From NCBI GenBank assembly GCA_029262315.1, contig JAJCZP010000040.1:1-64000 (forward strand): a DNA stretch of 64,000 nt, written 5' to 3'. The translations under genes were made by a program, and so were the position numbers. Of this stretch, positions 1-9,449 are shown one piece after another (positions within the stretch are counted from its first letter, which is position 1; each line of letters starts with the position of its first letter). The notes beneath the pieces are model-generated. The model did no database searches. It saw only the letters and a program-made list of their open reading frames with translations, and was not told the origin of the DNA. The stretch is from Deltaproteobacteria bacterium (GTDB taxonomy: Bacteria > Desulfobacterota > Binatia > UTPRO1).

Positions 1-3000
1 CTCGCCGACAAGATCCTGCAGTCGAAATCCGCGCTCGAAGGCGAGCGCAAACAGGTTACCGTGCTCTTCGCCGACGTGAAGGGTTCGATGGAGCTCGCCG
101 CGGAGGTCGGTGCCGAGGAGTGGCACGGCATCCTCGACCGCTTCTTCCAGATCCTGGCCGACGGCGTGCATCGCTTCGAAGGCACCGTCAACCAGTACAC
201 GGGAGACGGCGTGATGGCGCTGTTCGGGGCACCGATCGCCCACGAGGACCACGCGCAGCGCGCCTGCTACGCGGTGTTGCAGTTACGCGACGAGATCGCG
301 CGCTACGCGACCGACGTGAAGCGCGAGCATGGCCTCGGCTTCTCGGCGCGGATGGGCCTGCACTCGGGCGAGGTGGTCGTTGGGCGGATCGGCGACGACC
401 TCCGCATGGACTACACCGCGCAGGGACACACAGTCGGCCTCGCGCAACGCATGGAGGCGCTTGCCTCACCCGATACCTGCTACCTCACGGCCGCGACGGC
501 CGCGCTCGTCTCGGGCTACTTCGCGCTCGAGGATCTCGGCGAGTTTCAGGTGAAGGGAATTCGCGAGGCCGTGCGCGTGCATCGGCTCGTTGGTCCAGGC
601 GCCGCGCAGACGCGCTTCGACGTGTCACGCGCGCGCGGCCTTACGCGCTTCGTCGGGCGCAGTAACGACATGGCCACGCTCGAGGCTGCCCTGGCCGAGG
701 CTCAGGCAGGGAACGGCCAGGTTGTCGGCATCGTAGCGGAGGCCGGCACCGGCAAGAGCCGGCTCTGCTACGAGTTCGTCGAGCGCTGCCGGGCGCAGGG
801 CATCCGGGTGAACGAGGGACACGCGGTCGCGCACGGCAAAAACATTCCCTACCTGCCGATGCTCGAGGTGTTCCGCGGCTATTTTGGAATCGCCAACCAT
901 GATGACGACCGCATGGTCCGCGAGAAGATCGCCGGACGGCTGTTGCTCCTCGACGAGACCTTCCGCGCTGTCCTGCCGGTCATGTTCGAGTTCTTCGGCG
1001 TGCCGGACCCCGAGCAGCCGGTTCCCGGTATCGACCCGGATGCGAAGCAGCGCCAGCTCTACGCCGTGATGCGTCGCCTCGTGCAAGGCGACCCGGGAGC
1101 GGCCGCCGACAGCTTCGTGACCCTCATCGAGGACCTGCACTGGCTCGACCCGGCCAGCGACGCGTTTCTCACGCAGTGGGTGGAGGCGATCGCGGGCTCC
1201 AGCGCTTTCCTTTTGGTGAACTTCCGCCCGGAGTACCGGGCCGAGTGGATGCAGAAGTCGTACTACCACCAGCTGCCGCTGGCAGCCCTCGGGCCGGAGG
1301 CGATCGACGAGCTTCTGGCCGATCTCCTCGGCACCGATCCGAGCACGCACGGCCTCGCCGAGGCGGTCCACACTCGATCGGGCGGCAACCCGTTTTTCAC
1401 CGAGGAGATCGTCCGGACTCTGATCGAGTCGGGGCAGCTCGAGGGCGCGCGCGGCGCTTATCGACTCGTGACACGAGTCGAGCGTCTCGACGTGCCGGCC
1501 TCGGTCAATGCCGTGCTGGCGGCGCGCATCGATCGGCTGGCGGAACGCGACAAGCACGTGCTGCAAGCCGCCGCGGTGATCGGCAAGGAGTTCGCGGAGC
1601 CGGCCCTGCTCGCCGCCGCGGAGATCCCTCTGGAAGAGCTGCGGGCCGCGCTCGCGGCGCTCCGGGCGAACGAGTTCGTCTACGAGCGTGCGCTCTATCC
1701 CGTCGCCGAGTTCGCGTTCCGCCATCCCCTCACCCAAGAGGTGGCGCTCGGCTCACAGCTTCAGGAGCGCCGGCGCCGCACCCACGCGGCCGTGGCCCGC
1801 GCGATCGAGCACACTCACGGCGACAAGCTCGACGAGCAGGCGGCGCTCCTCGCCCACCACTGGGAAGAGGCGGCCGTACCGCTCGCGGCGGCGCACTGGC
1901 ACCGCTGCGCCGCCGCGTGGGTGGGGCGGAACGATCCAGGCGAAGGGGTGCTACGGCACATGCAGCGGGTGCTCGCGCTCACGGATACTCTCGAAACGTC
2001 GGGCGAGCGGGATGAGCTTCGACTCGAGGCCTGTCGCAGCATGCTCCTGGTGGGGGGCTGGCGCGTTGGCCTCTCGCGCGAGGAGATGCTGGCGATCTTC
2101 ACAGAGGGGCTGGCGCTGACCGAACGCGCCGGCGACGTCAGCCATATCGTCGACCTGCATGTCGGGTATGCTGCCGTGCTCGGACTCGCCGGCGACTTCC
2201 GGGGATACTACGCTGCCGCGCGTAAGGCGGCTGTACTGGTCGACGACACGGTCAGTCGAGGCGCGGCTTCCGTCGCGTTGATCAGCCAGGGATACAGCGC
2301 GCAGTGTCTCGGGCGACTCGCGGAGGCCCTCGAGTTCCACGAGCAGCTGACGCGCTTCACCGAGGGAGATCTCGTCGTCGGCATCGAGACCATCGGCTTT
2401 AACACCTGGGGCTATAGCCTGGCAGCGCGCGTAGGGATCTGCGCTTCGCTCGGCCGTCTCGACGAGGCACGAACATTGGCTCGAGAGGCGCTTGCGCTGG
2501 CGCGATCGCACGACATGCGGGAGCCGCTGATCCTGGCCCTCAACAGCTCGATCGAAGTTGCGGATTGGTCGGGCGACACCGGGCCGGGCCGCACGGCGGA
2601 CGAGGCACGGCAGCACGCCCTCGAGGCCGTCGCGATCGCCGAGCAGAGCGGCAGGCACCTCCTTCGCCAGTGGGCGTACCGTGGGCTTGGCCTGGCGCAC
2701 CTGCTGCACGGAACGTGGATCGAGGCTGGTGAGATGATGGCGGAGGCTTTGGGCACGGCGCGCAGGCACCAGACCGGCCTGGACAGCGAGGCCACCCTCC
2801 TCGCACGCCTTGCGCATGCCTACCTCGGCCAGGGAGATACGGCGCGTGCCCGCAGCATTGCAGAGGAGTCCGTCGCGTGCGCGCAACGGCAGGGAGCACG
2901 CTTCGACGAGTGCATGGGCGAGCTTGCGTGGGCGCGCGCCCTGCGGGCCGATCAAGGCATCGGCGCCTTTCGAGCGATCGAGGCGTGCCTTACGCGTGCG

Positions 3001-3186
3001 CTCGCGGTAGCACAGGAGACCGGCGGGCGCGTGATCGAGCCGCAGATCATCGAAGAACGTGCGCGTCTTGCCGCCTTGCGAGGCGACGACGCTGCCGCCG
3101 GGGAGGATCTCCGACGGGCGCGCGCCCTCTACATCGAGATCGCTGCGACGGGACACGCGGAGCGGCTGGCGCAGGAGCTACGGTGA
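1..3186 (+). CDS. Class III adenylate/guanylate cyclase fused to AAA-type ATPase and TPR region (5' partial)
   Basis: The reading frame is open from base 1, so the gene starts upstream; the GTG at 61 lies inside the conserved cyclase strand (ERKQVTVLFADVKGS, codons 15-29) and is not the start. The cyclase domain fills about codons 15-190, with both metal-binding aspartates visible, one in FADVKGS and one in YTGDGVMALFG. A P-loop ATPase follows: Walker A EAGTGKS near codon 250 and Walker B LIEDLHW near codon 377. The C-terminal half, from about codon 560, is helical and TPR-like (Ala/Leu/Arg-rich). This is the architecture of the large soil-bacterial cyclase-AAA-TPR signalling proteins (LuxR-MalT-like STAND ATPases with a cyclase sensor). 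It probably makes cAMP in the cytoplasm in response to an unknown ligand sensed by the TPR/ATPase part. The upstream missing part may hold a zinc ribbon or SAM domain, as in relatives; this is inference. Confidence 0.9.
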   Translation, partial: LADKILQSKSALEGERKQVTVLFADVKGSMELAAEVGAEEWHGILDRFFQILADGVHRFEGTVNQYTGDGVMALFGAPIAHEDHAQRACYAVLQLRDEIARYATDVKREHGLGFSARMGLHSGEVVVGRIGDDLRMDYTAQGHTVGLAQRMEALASPDTCYLTAATAALVSGYFALEDLGEFQVKGIREAVRVHRLVGPGAAQTRFDVSRARGLTRFVGRSNDMATLEAALAEAQAGNGQVVGIVAEAGTGKSRLCYEFVERCRAQGIRVNEGHAVAHGKNIPYLPMLEVFRGYFGIANHDDDRMVREKIAGRLLLLDETFRAVLPVMFEFFGVPDPEQPVPGIDPDAKQRQLYAVMRRLVQGDPGAAADSFVTLIEDLHWLDPASDAFLTQWVEAIAGSSAFLLVNFRPEYRAEWMQKSYYHQLPLAALGPEAIDELLADLLGTDPSTHGLAEAVHTRSGGNPFFTEEIVRTLIESGQLEGARGAYRLVTRVERLDVPASVNAVLAARIDRLAERDKHVLQAAAVIGKEFAEPALLAAAEIPLEELRAALAALRANEFVYERALYPVAEFAFRHPLTQEVALGSQLQERRRRTHAAVARAIEHTHGDKLDEQAALLAHHWEEAAVPLAAAHWHRCAAAWVGRNDPGEGVLRHMQRVLALTDTLETSGERDELRLEACRSMLLVGGWRVGLSREEMLAIFTEGLALTERAGDVSHIVDLHVGYAAVLGLAGDFRGYYAAARKAAVLVDDTVSRGAASVALISQGYSAQCLGRLAEALEFHEQLTRFTEGDLVVGIETIGFNTWGYSLAARVGICASLGRLDEARTLAREALALARSHDMREPLILALNSSIEVADWSGDTGPGRTADEARQHALEAVAIAEQSGRHLLRQWAYRGLGLAHLLHGTWIEAGEMMAEALGTARRHQTGLDSEATLLARLAHAYLGQGDTARARSIAEESVACAQRQGARFDECMGELAWARALRADQGIGAFRAIEACLTRALAVAQETGGRVIEPQIIEERARLAALRGDDAAAGEDLRRARALYIEIAATGHAERLAQELR

Positions 3187-3310
3187 GGGTTCCGGGAGCA
3201 GCAGCTTCCGGGCGGCGGGTTGAGTCGTCCGATTGAGATGGGGCGTGGGTCCGCGCTCCCCCTCGGTCTTGTCCGTATGCCCATTGGGGGGCGATTCGCG
3301 ACGGTAAGCT

Positions 3311-3910
3311 TCAGGCGATGAGGTAGCGTTCGAGCAACTCGACGGTGGTCTCGACCAGGGGCTCGCCGTACATTTCGGTAGTTGCGTTCGTGCTGAGCCC
3401 CGTGGACGCATTGATCACGACGAAGGTCGCTACGTCGAGATCACGCACGCGTAACTCGGCACGATGGGTTTCCAGTAGCGACCGGATGAACCCCGCGAGC
3501 AGGGTTTTCGCTTCGGTCACGCGACGTCGTAGCGCGTCGTCCGGTACATGCTCCAGTTGTCGGTACAGTTGCGGCCCGTAACTCCAAGTTTCTACTGCCA
3601 CCGTGAGCAGTCGGCGTAGTGCCGACATCAGGCTCTCTTCCGGGATACCAGTGCCGGCGCTGAAGATGGACACGACCGCTTCGATCTCGCGGTCGATCAG
3701 CCGCGCAAATACCGCATCCTTGTCATCGAAGTATTGATAGACGGATCCGACGCTCACACCGGCCCGCTCAGCGATGCGGTTGGTGGTGGCTCCAGCGTAG
3801 CCCTCTCGGATCAGAACCTGAGCCGCCGCGTCCACAATCACATTGACCGTGGTCTTAGCTCGGGCCTGTTTCGCCTGTCTTGTCAGCGACTTGGCTGATC
3901 GTCTTGGCAT
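3311..3910 (-). CDS. TetR/AcrR family transcriptional regulator
   Basis: 199 residues, the usual TetR length. The N-terminal helix-turn-helix is clear: AAAQVLIREGYAGATTNRIA, then ERAGVSVGSVYQYFDDKDAV (about residues 27-66). The GSVYQYF recognition-helix signature is typical of the family. The C-terminal part (residues 70-199) is the variable all-helical ligand-binding domain, so the inducer cannot be read from the sequence. It is transcribed divergently from the Coq4-like gene starting at 4001, with 90 bases between them. That layout, plus the hydrolase gene behind the Coq4-like gene, suggests it represses that pair and itself; this is inference. I could not pick out a convincing operator palindrome in the gap. 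Confidence 0.93.
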   Translation of the reverse strand: MPRRSAKSLTRQAKQARAKTTVNVIVDAAAQVLIREGYAGATTNRIAERAGVSVGSVYQYFDDKDAVFARLIDREIEAVVSIFSAGTGIPEESLMSALRRLLTVAVETWSYGPQLYRQLEHVPDDALRRRVTEAKTLLAGFIRSLLETHRAELRVRDLDVATFVVINASTGLSTNATTEMYGEPLVETTVELLERYLIA

Positions 3911-4000
3911 TTCCCCAGTCTCTCCCGAATGCGAGTAGCAGAATTGTGAAAACTACCTCATATTACGGCGAGCGTGAACTCCGTACGTGGAGGAACGACG

Positions 4001-4705
4001 ATGGAGACAGTTCACAAGCCGACTCGGAACCCCATTCGCATCGCAGCAGCGGCCTGGCGCCTGGTTCGGGACTTGTCCAGGACCGAGGACGCCACCCTCG
4101 TTGAGATGACGTTCATGAAGTCGCGAATGCTCCGGAAGTACGCGCGGTGGAATGAGGCTGCTCGTGCGCTACGAGCGGATCCGCGTACGCGCGATGCGTT
4201 TGAGCGCCGGCCGCGTCTCGGCGCGATCGATATCGAGGCGTTGTCACGGCTGCCCGTCGGCACGCTCGGGCAGGTCTTCGGTGCGCACCTTACTGCCAAC
4301 GGCCTGAATCCGTATATTTTCGAGCCGATCGAGGACCACTCGGATGGTGACTACGTGATGGGTCATCTCTTGGAGACGCACGACGTCTGGCACATCGTCA
4401 CCGGGTTGAGTACCGACGTTCCGGGAGAGTTTGCCATCGTAGCGTTCTACGCCGCGCAGACCGGGCTGACCACGTCATCGATGCTTCTGACGATCGGTTT
4501 CGCCAATACGACTCTGTTCGCGCCCGACGAGCTTCGCGCGCGGATGAATGGCGTAGCAAAAGGCTGGACTCTTGGAGTACGAGCCCAGCCGCTTTTCGGA
4601 ACCGACTGGAACTCGCTTTGGGGCGTGCCGCTCAGAGAAATCCGCGCGCGTTTCGGGTTGAGCGATGCAACCGACACCGGCAACGGTATCCGGGCGGTGG
4701 CCTAG
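4001..4705 (+). CDS. Coq4-family (ubiquinone biosynthesis Coq4-like) protein
   Basis: 234 residues from the ATG at 4001. That ATG is preceded by GGAGG at 3989-3993 with a 7-base spacer, so it is a better start than the in-frame GTG at 3974. The Coq4 zinc-site signature H-D-x2-H-x11-E is visible in the segment THDVWHIVTGLSTDVPGEF (about residues 122-140). Eukaryotic Coq4 organises the coenzyme Q complex and has been linked to C1 decarboxylation of the quinone ring; many bacterial homologues sit in catabolic or lipid clusters with unknown function. Here it lies between a divergent TetR gene and an alpha/beta hydrolase, so a role in hydrophobic compound metabolism rather than core quinone synthesis is possible. 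That part is inference. Confidence 0.82.
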   Translation: METVHKPTRNPIRIAAAAWRLVRDLSRTEDATLVEMTFMKSRMLRKYARWNEAARALRADPRTRDAFERRPRLGAIDIEALSRLPVGTLGQVFGAHLTANGLNPYIFEPIEDHSDGDYVMGHLLETHDVWHIVTGLSTDVPGEFAIVAFYAAQTGLTTSSMLLTIGFANTTLFAPDELRARMNGVAKGWTLGVRAQPLFGTDWNSLWGVPLREIRARFGLSDATDTGNGIRAVA

Positions 4706-4812
4706 CCGCTCAGAGAGTTTCGGCCGCTTCCTCGAGGTCCGAGTGCTCTCTCGTACGGGAGTTCGAGTCGTGCGGCGCGGGAGGATCTCGTCCCGGAAAG
4801 AGCGTGGTGAGA

Positions 4813-5721
4813 ATGGAGCACAGTCCCAAGCCCAGCTGGCAGATCAGGGTGCTGAACCGCTTCCTGCGGAGGGTGAAGAAGAATACCAGTGGCTTCGACA
4901 TCGCGCAGAGCCGGGACTTCCTGCGTCGCGTGGACCGCTTCTTCCGCGCTCCGCGGGGCGTCAAGTTCGTCGATGAGAAGGCCGCGGGAGTCGAAGGACA
5001 GTGGGTCGTCGCACCCGAGTCCGACCGCGATCGGGTGATCCTCTACCTGCACGGCGGAGGGTTTTGCCTGAGCGAGTCGCTGCTCCACAAGAGGATGGTG
5101 GCGAAGCTATGCCGGTTGTCGGGCTTCAAGGCTTACATGCCACGCTATCGCCTGGCACCGGAGCATCCTTTTCCCGCCGGTTTGGACGACTGCGTTGCGA
5201 GCTACCGATGGTTGGTGAACGCTGGCTACGCGCCCCGAAACATCGTGATAGCGGGCGACTCCGCCGGCGGTGCGTTGACGCTTTCGACGATCGGCAGTCT
5301 GCGCGACGACGGCGATCCGCTGCCCGCCAGTGGGGTGATGCTTAGCGCGGGAACGGATCTCAGCGACGAGGCTACGCCGGACACCGAACGGATTCAGCGC
5401 GACCCATTGCTGCCGTGGGATTCGCTCCAAGTGATGCGCCGTGCGTATCTCGGGAACGCTCATCCGAGGAATCCACGAGTCTCGCCGGTGTTCTATGACT
5501 ACGGCGGATTTCCGCCGCTGCTTTTCCACGTCGGGAGCACAGAGATCCTCCTCGATCACGCGACGCGCGCGGTCGCGCGTGCCCAGCTGGCCGGCGTCGA
5601 TACCCGGATCAAGATCTGGGAGGATGCGCCTCACGTGTTCCAGGCCATGGGCTTCCTGCCCGAATCCAAGATGGCCTTACGGGAGATCGCTGAGTTCGTG
5701 GCCGGGCAGGGCGCGTCCTGA
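4813..5721 (+). CDS. Alpha/beta hydrolase, hormone-sensitive lipase (family IV) type
   Basis: 302 residues from ATG 4813; an in-frame GTG at 4807 is an alternative, with a purine-rich GGAAAG at 4795-4800 upstream. The oxyanion motif HGGG is present (ILYLHGGGFCLSE), as is the nucleophile elbow GDSAGG (IAGDSAGGALTL). The acid and base are most likely in the C-terminal segments FHVGSTEILLDH and DAPHVFQAMGF, where D and H appear at the expected places. This is the bacterial HSL/family IV esterase layout, acting on short or medium acyl esters in the cytoplasm. It starts 107 bases after the Coq4-like gene on the same strand and may share its promoter and the upstream TetR control. Substrate unknown. 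Confidence 0.92.
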   Translation: MEHSPKPSWQIRVLNRFLRRVKKNTSGFDIAQSRDFLRRVDRFFRAPRGVKFVDEKAAGVEGQWVVAPESDRDRVILYLHGGGFCLSESLLHKRMVAKLCRLSGFKAYMPRYRLAPEHPFPAGLDDCVASYRWLVNAGYAPRNIVIAGDSAGGALTLSTIGSLRDDGDPLPASGVMLSAGTDLSDEATPDTERIQRDPLLPWDSLQVMRRAYLGNAHPRNPRVSPVFYDYGGFPPLLFHVGSTEILLDHATRAVARAQLAGVDTRIKIWEDAPHVFQAMGFLPESKMALREIAEFVAGQGAS

Positions 5722-5824
5722 CGATTTCGCTGGCCCTGCGTGTCGTGCCCCACGGTATGTGTCCACGAAGTGTCCACTGCGAAGGCGCATTCTCAGACGC
5801 GATCCTGGCTGCGCGGCGTTTCTT

Positions 5825-6547
5825 CTACGTGCGGCGAGCGAGGTCGGCGAATAGGTCCAGAAAACCTGGATCGTAGATCTCGTCGACGTGATTCTGGTTC
5901 CACAAGCCAGAGATGCGAACCTTCCGCCGGTCGGAGTGTTGTCCCAGCGACGTTGGCGATGCGGGATCGAGCACGCCATGCACGTGGTTGCCCAGCAAGG
6001 CGATGGCATTCCTCTCGACGAGACCGCGCTGGCTGGCTGGTCCGGGCGCGTCCTCGATCGGGAGCCACAAGAACGGCATCTGCCCGATGCAGGCACTGAC
6101 GGCCTGCTCGATCGGTGTTTCTGACTCCTGTACCTGCGCCGGGGTGAGGTGCTTCTTCCGCGCCGCATCCCCACGGGTGCGTCCCACGCCCCACGTTGGG
6201 CAACGCCTGCCATCGCGGTTCAGGAGCGCCTGGCCGACGAGGAGACGGAAGATCGAGCCGCGATGGTCGCCCGCCCCCGATTGGGTGCCCTTGTGCTGCT
6301 TGAGACGGTCCCAGAGCCTTGTCTTTGATGTTGTCGTCAGTGCGTGTGTGCCGACCCGGACGACCCGTGGGCCAGTCCCGCTCTCGGTCCGCTGCTCACC
6401 CTCCTCGAAAAAGAAGTAGACGCCGCGCATGGGCCACGGCATGCCGCCGTCGCAGTCGTGGAGCTGGCGGAACCCTCCGAGGATCCCATGCAACTCCCCG
6501 AGGAGGTCGTAGAAGCGCGTCAGATCGTGAAGTCGACTCATCGGCAT
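5825..6547 (-). CDS. GIY-YIG-like nuclease-fold protein, function unknown
   Basis: 240 residues. The N-terminal half carries what looks like a degenerate GIY-YIG core: MRGVYFFFEEGE (GVY for GIY), then RVVRVGTHALT (VRVG for YIG), then a conserved-looking block with RLKQHKG and DHRGSIFRLLVG. The middle and C-terminal parts (about 130-240) contain no domain I recognise. GIY-YIG proteins cut or bind nucleic acid; proteins of this particular type occur singly in many soil bacteria without known role. The gene is alone: a 173-base gap separates it from the lipoprotein gene upstream on the same strand, and the plus-strand hydrolase converges on it from the other side. No obvious ribosome binding site; the ATG at 6541 (second Met) is an alternative start. 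Confidence 0.6.
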   Translation of the reverse strand: MPMSRLHDLTRFYDLLGELHGILGGFRQLHDCDGGMPWPMRGVYFFFEEGEQRTESGTGPRVVRVGTHALTTTSKTRLWDRLKQHKGTQSGAGDHRGSIFRLLVGQALLNRDGRRCPTWGVGRTRGDAARKKHLTPAQVQESETPIEQAVSACIGQMPFLWLPIEDAPGPASQRGLVERNAIALLGNHVHGVLDPASPTSLGQHSDRRKVRISGLWNQNHVDEIYDPGFLDLFADLARRT

Positions 6548-6720
6548 GCCTTGTAGATCTGTAGGGTGCGTTGCGCGAGCGATCCGGTTGGCGCGTCGTC
6601 AAGGGCGTTGCTTCCGTTCTTTACCGCTCCTACCCATTGGTTCGACAGTACGCTCACCGTCTCTCGACCAGCTCCCGCAGTACCTTCGCCCCGTCGTCCA
6701 CATCCAAGTCGAGGCCGCCG

Positions 6721-7257
6721 TCAGAGCAGCCCCATCGCCACCCGCACCGTTCCGTTGCGGACGTCGATCGACTGGATGAACAGCTTCGCGGCGCGCTCGG
6801 GCGTCGAGTCGAGGCGGTAGAGTGGGATGGCGGGGAGGATCGCGGCGAGTGCGGCGGCGGCGACCTCGCGCACCGCGCCAGCATAGGCCGGGGAGAGATC
6901 GGGGACGTCAAAGCGGCGGACGACAGGGTCGAGCAAGAAGAACTCCCCGCGCTCGGGATCGTACCGCAAGCTGCCGTCGACACCCACGCGTCCCGAGTAG
7001 GCGCGCCGGCCGAGGGAGACCTGCGTGGTCAGCTCGATGCCGATGCGATCGCTGCGCTCGTCGAGCAGGATTTGCGGGTGCTCCAAGCGGAGCGCGGCAA
7101 CGAGCAGCTGCTCCTCGATCGGGAAGTCGCGGGCGACGCGTTCCTGGATGTCCGCCTGCGTGAGTTCGATGACGGTGCGCAGGGGCGAGGTGCAACTCGC
7201 GAGCAGCACGAGCGACGCGGCGACCGCCGTCCTGTAGCTGGGGATACGCATCGGCAT
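6721..7257 (-). CDS. DUF1439-like outer-membrane lipoprotein
   Basis: 178 residues from the ATG at 7257 (MPMRIP...); a second Met two codons on is equally possible. The longer open frame to 7410 adds only an Arg/Ser-rich, non-protein-like stretch, so it is rejected. The signal peptide ends in a lipobox (LVLLASC). The mature part has alternating beta/helix pattern: TQADIQERVARDFPIEEQ, then amphipathic strands (IGIELTTQVSLG, YSGRVGVDGSLRYD) and a final strand NGTVRVAMGLL. This resembles the YceB/DUF1439 lipoproteins with a tubular lipid-binding-like fold. It is divergent from the PAS kinase gene starting at 7510, with 252 bases between. Role unknown. Confidence 0.72.
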   Translation of the reverse strand: MPMRIPSYRTAVAASLVLLASCTSPLRTVIELTQADIQERVARDFPIEEQLLVAALRLEHPQILLDERSDRIGIELTTQVSLGRRAYSGRVGVDGSLRYDPERGEFFLLDPVVRRFDVPDLSPAYAGAVREVAAAALAAILPAIPLYRLDSTPERAAKLFIQSIDVRNGTVRVAMGLL

Positions 7258-7468
7258 GCCTTCGTCATACGACGGAACGGCGGCGGCGTCAGGCGGGCGG
7301 GGACACCGGCTGGAAGCGGTGCTCCGCGAGTTGGAGGCGCCGCAGGTGCGCGTGGCCGTCGTCACCGCGATGCCTCGAGCGGGTGTCGGGAGGCTGAAGC
7401 GATTCGTCACCCTCGGATCGGCCTAGACCAAGGCTCATTTGGCGACCGGCGCCGCAACGGGATTGCAG

Positions 7469-7487
7469 ATGGTAGCCGTGCTACCAT
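7469..7487. promoter_or_regulatory. 19-bp dyad upstream of the PAS kinase
   Basis: ATGGTAGC and GCTACCAT form a perfect 8-bp inverted repeat around CGT, ending 22 bases before the kinase ATG at 7510. It could be an operator for a dimeric regulator or a small 5'-leader hairpin. Seen directly; function is inference. Confidence 0.4.
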
Positions 7488-7509
7488 TGATGCCGCTAGA
7501 ATCCTCGCG

Positions 7510-9408
7510 ATGGACACTCCGGACGCGACCGAGACTCTCCTGGGTCGTATGTGGGGCGTCGCGACGGGATGGTGGGGCGCGCTTACCGGTGCATGGGGAG
7601 TGCGCGGAAACGCCCAAGAGGTGTCGCGTGATTTCTATCGGGAGATTGCGGAGAGCGCGTACGACTACATCTGGGCCGGCGACCTCGACGGTCGGATTAC
7701 GTACGTGAACGAGGCAGGCGCGAGGATCCTCGGCATGTCACCGGCCGCGCTGCGTGGGCAATCGGCGCTTGCCTACATCACGGACCATCCGGCGAACCCA
7801 CGATTCGACGCGATCAGCGCGCGGATGCTCGCGGGCGAGACGGTCCCGCCGCTTCGCGTGCAGTGGCAGACGGTGCAAGGGCCGCGGTGGGTGGAGATGG
7901 CGCCCTCGGTCATCCGCGCGCCGGACGGGGCGCCGGTCGGTATTCGCGGCATCAGTCGTGACGTGCAGGATCGGGTCGAGGCCGAGGAGCGTCTACGCGA
8001 GAGCGAGGCTGGCTTTCGTGGGTTGGTCGAGTCGGAGATGGCGATGTTCATTCGCTTCGATCTGGAGGGAAACGTAGCCTACGCGAACGATCAGATGTGC
8101 CGCACGCTCGGTGTTGCGCGGGAGGAGTTCGTCGGGAGTCCGCTCTTCGTGACCGTGCACGAGGACGATCGCGCGCAACTGCGCGCGCTGATGGAGGCGC
8201 ACCGGAACGGGCTGATCCGCGCCCACTCGGAGCATCGGCTGCGCACGCCCGAGGGATGGCGGTGGACCGAATGGGAAGGGTACGCGCTCCGCGACGCGCA
8301 CGGCCGCGTTGTCGAGATTCAGGCGGTTGGTCACGACATCGATGAGCGGAAGCAGACGGAGCGGGCGCTACGGGCGAGCGAGGCCCGCTACCGCGGACTC
8401 GTCGAGTCGCAGGAGGAGGTGGTCGTCCGACTCGATGCGAGCGGCCGCGTTACGTTCGCGAACGAGGCGTGCGAGAGGAAATTCGGCATTCCCCGCGCGC
8501 GCATCTCCGGCGAGCCGTTGCCGCTGATTCACGAGGAGGACCTGCCGGCCGTCGTCGGGGCGCTCGAGGCGATACGCGCAGCGCCGCACCGTGGCCGTGT
8601 GCAGTGCCGGGAGATGACCCCCGATGGATGGCGGTGGTTCGAATGGGACGCGGTCGCGATCTTCGAGGAGGACGCGCTGACGGAGATTCAGGCGGTCGGG
8701 CGCGACGTCACCGAGCGGCGCGCCGCTGAGGACGCGCTGCAGCGCTCGCTCGATGATCTGCGGAGGAGCCAGGATCAGCTCCGCTCCCTGGCGCAGCGCC
8801 AAGTTACCGCGCGTGATCAGGAGCGGAAGCGGCTGGGGTTCGATCTCCACGACGACGTTTGCCAGGAACTCGTCGGTATCGGCATCATGCTCGGGTCGCT
8901 CCGTCAGCAGATCGGACCGATGGCGACGGCGCCGGCCTCGCAGTTCGACCGCATCAGCGGTTACCTCGAGCAGGTGGTCGATCATCTGCGCTTGTTGGCG
9001 CGGGAGATGCAGCCCCTGCAGCTCCGCGATCTCGGACTCGAGGGCAGTCTGCGCTCCCTCGCGCAGGGCATGTCGAGCGATACCTGCACGGTCGATGCGG
9101 CCGTCGCAACGGCTGTTCCCTGTTTGGCCGAAGAAGTCGAAGTCGGCATCTACCGCATCGCGCAAGAGGCGCTCAGTAACGCGGTTCGCCATGCCGAGGC
9201 GCGCGCCATTATCGTCAGGCTGGCCGTTGACGGCGGTACGCTTCGCCTCGAGGTTGCCGACGACGGTCAGGGCTTCGATCCGGCGAGCACTACGAACGCA
9301 CTCGGGCTCGTCAGCATGGAAGAACGGGCTCTGTCGCTCGGCGGTCAGCTGACCGTGCATTCCGCACCCGGGAAGGGGACGATGCTTCGTCTCGAGTGTC
9401 CGCTGTGA
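7510..9408 (+). CDS. Sensor histidine kinase with three PAS domains (NarL/HisKA_3 type)
   Basis: 632 residues from ATG 7510. The same frame stays open back to 6571, but that stretch lies antisense to the lipoprotein gene and reads as low-complexity shadow, so it is excluded. PAS 1 is about residues 42-160, PAS 2 about 165-285 and PAS 3 about 290-410. PAS 2 and PAS 3 are clear internal duplicates (both contain GLVES, a P[ED]GWRW segment and EIQAVG[HR]D). The dimerisation/phosphorylation domain is HisKA_3 with the site His at about 447 (ERKRLGFDLHDDVCQELVG). The HATPase domain has N-box ALSNAVRHA and G-box DDGQGFD. No transmembrane segment is evident, so it should be cytosolic. No response regulator gene lies nearby, so it is an orphan kinase in this window. 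Confidence 0.93.
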   Translation: MDTPDATETLLGRMWGVATGWWGALTGAWGVRGNAQEVSRDFYREIAESAYDYIWAGDLDGRITYVNEAGARILGMSPAALRGQSALAYITDHPANPRFDAISARMLAGETVPPLRVQWQTVQGPRWVEMAPSVIRAPDGAPVGIRGISRDVQDRVEAEERLRESEAGFRGLVESEMAMFIRFDLEGNVAYANDQMCRTLGVAREEFVGSPLFVTVHEDDRAQLRALMEAHRNGLIRAHSEHRLRTPEGWRWTEWEGYALRDAHGRVVEIQAVGHDIDERKQTERALRASEARYRGLVESQEEVVVRLDASGRVTFANEACERKFGIPRARISGEPLPLIHEEDLPAVVGALEAIRAAPHRGRVQCREMTPDGWRWFEWDAVAIFEEDALTEIQAVGRDVTERRAAEDALQRSLDDLRRSQDQLRSLAQRQVTARDQERKRLGFDLHDDVCQELVGIGIMLGSLRQQIGPMATAPASQFDRISGYLEQVVDHLRLLAREMQPLQLRDLGLEGSLRSLAQGMSSDTCTVDAAVATAVPCLAEEVEVGIYRIAQEALSNAVRHAEARAIIVRLAVDGGTLRLEVADDGQGFDPASTTNALGLVSMEERALSLGGQLTVHSAPGKGTMLRLECPL

Positions 9409-9449
9409 CAACAGCGTAGGGGAAGTAGAAACCACTCCGGTCGCGATCC

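Noticed and set aside
6571-7509. N-terminal extension of the PAS kinase frame
   Set aside because: It overlaps the lipoprotein gene on the other strand, has no domain and a clean ATG follows at 7510.
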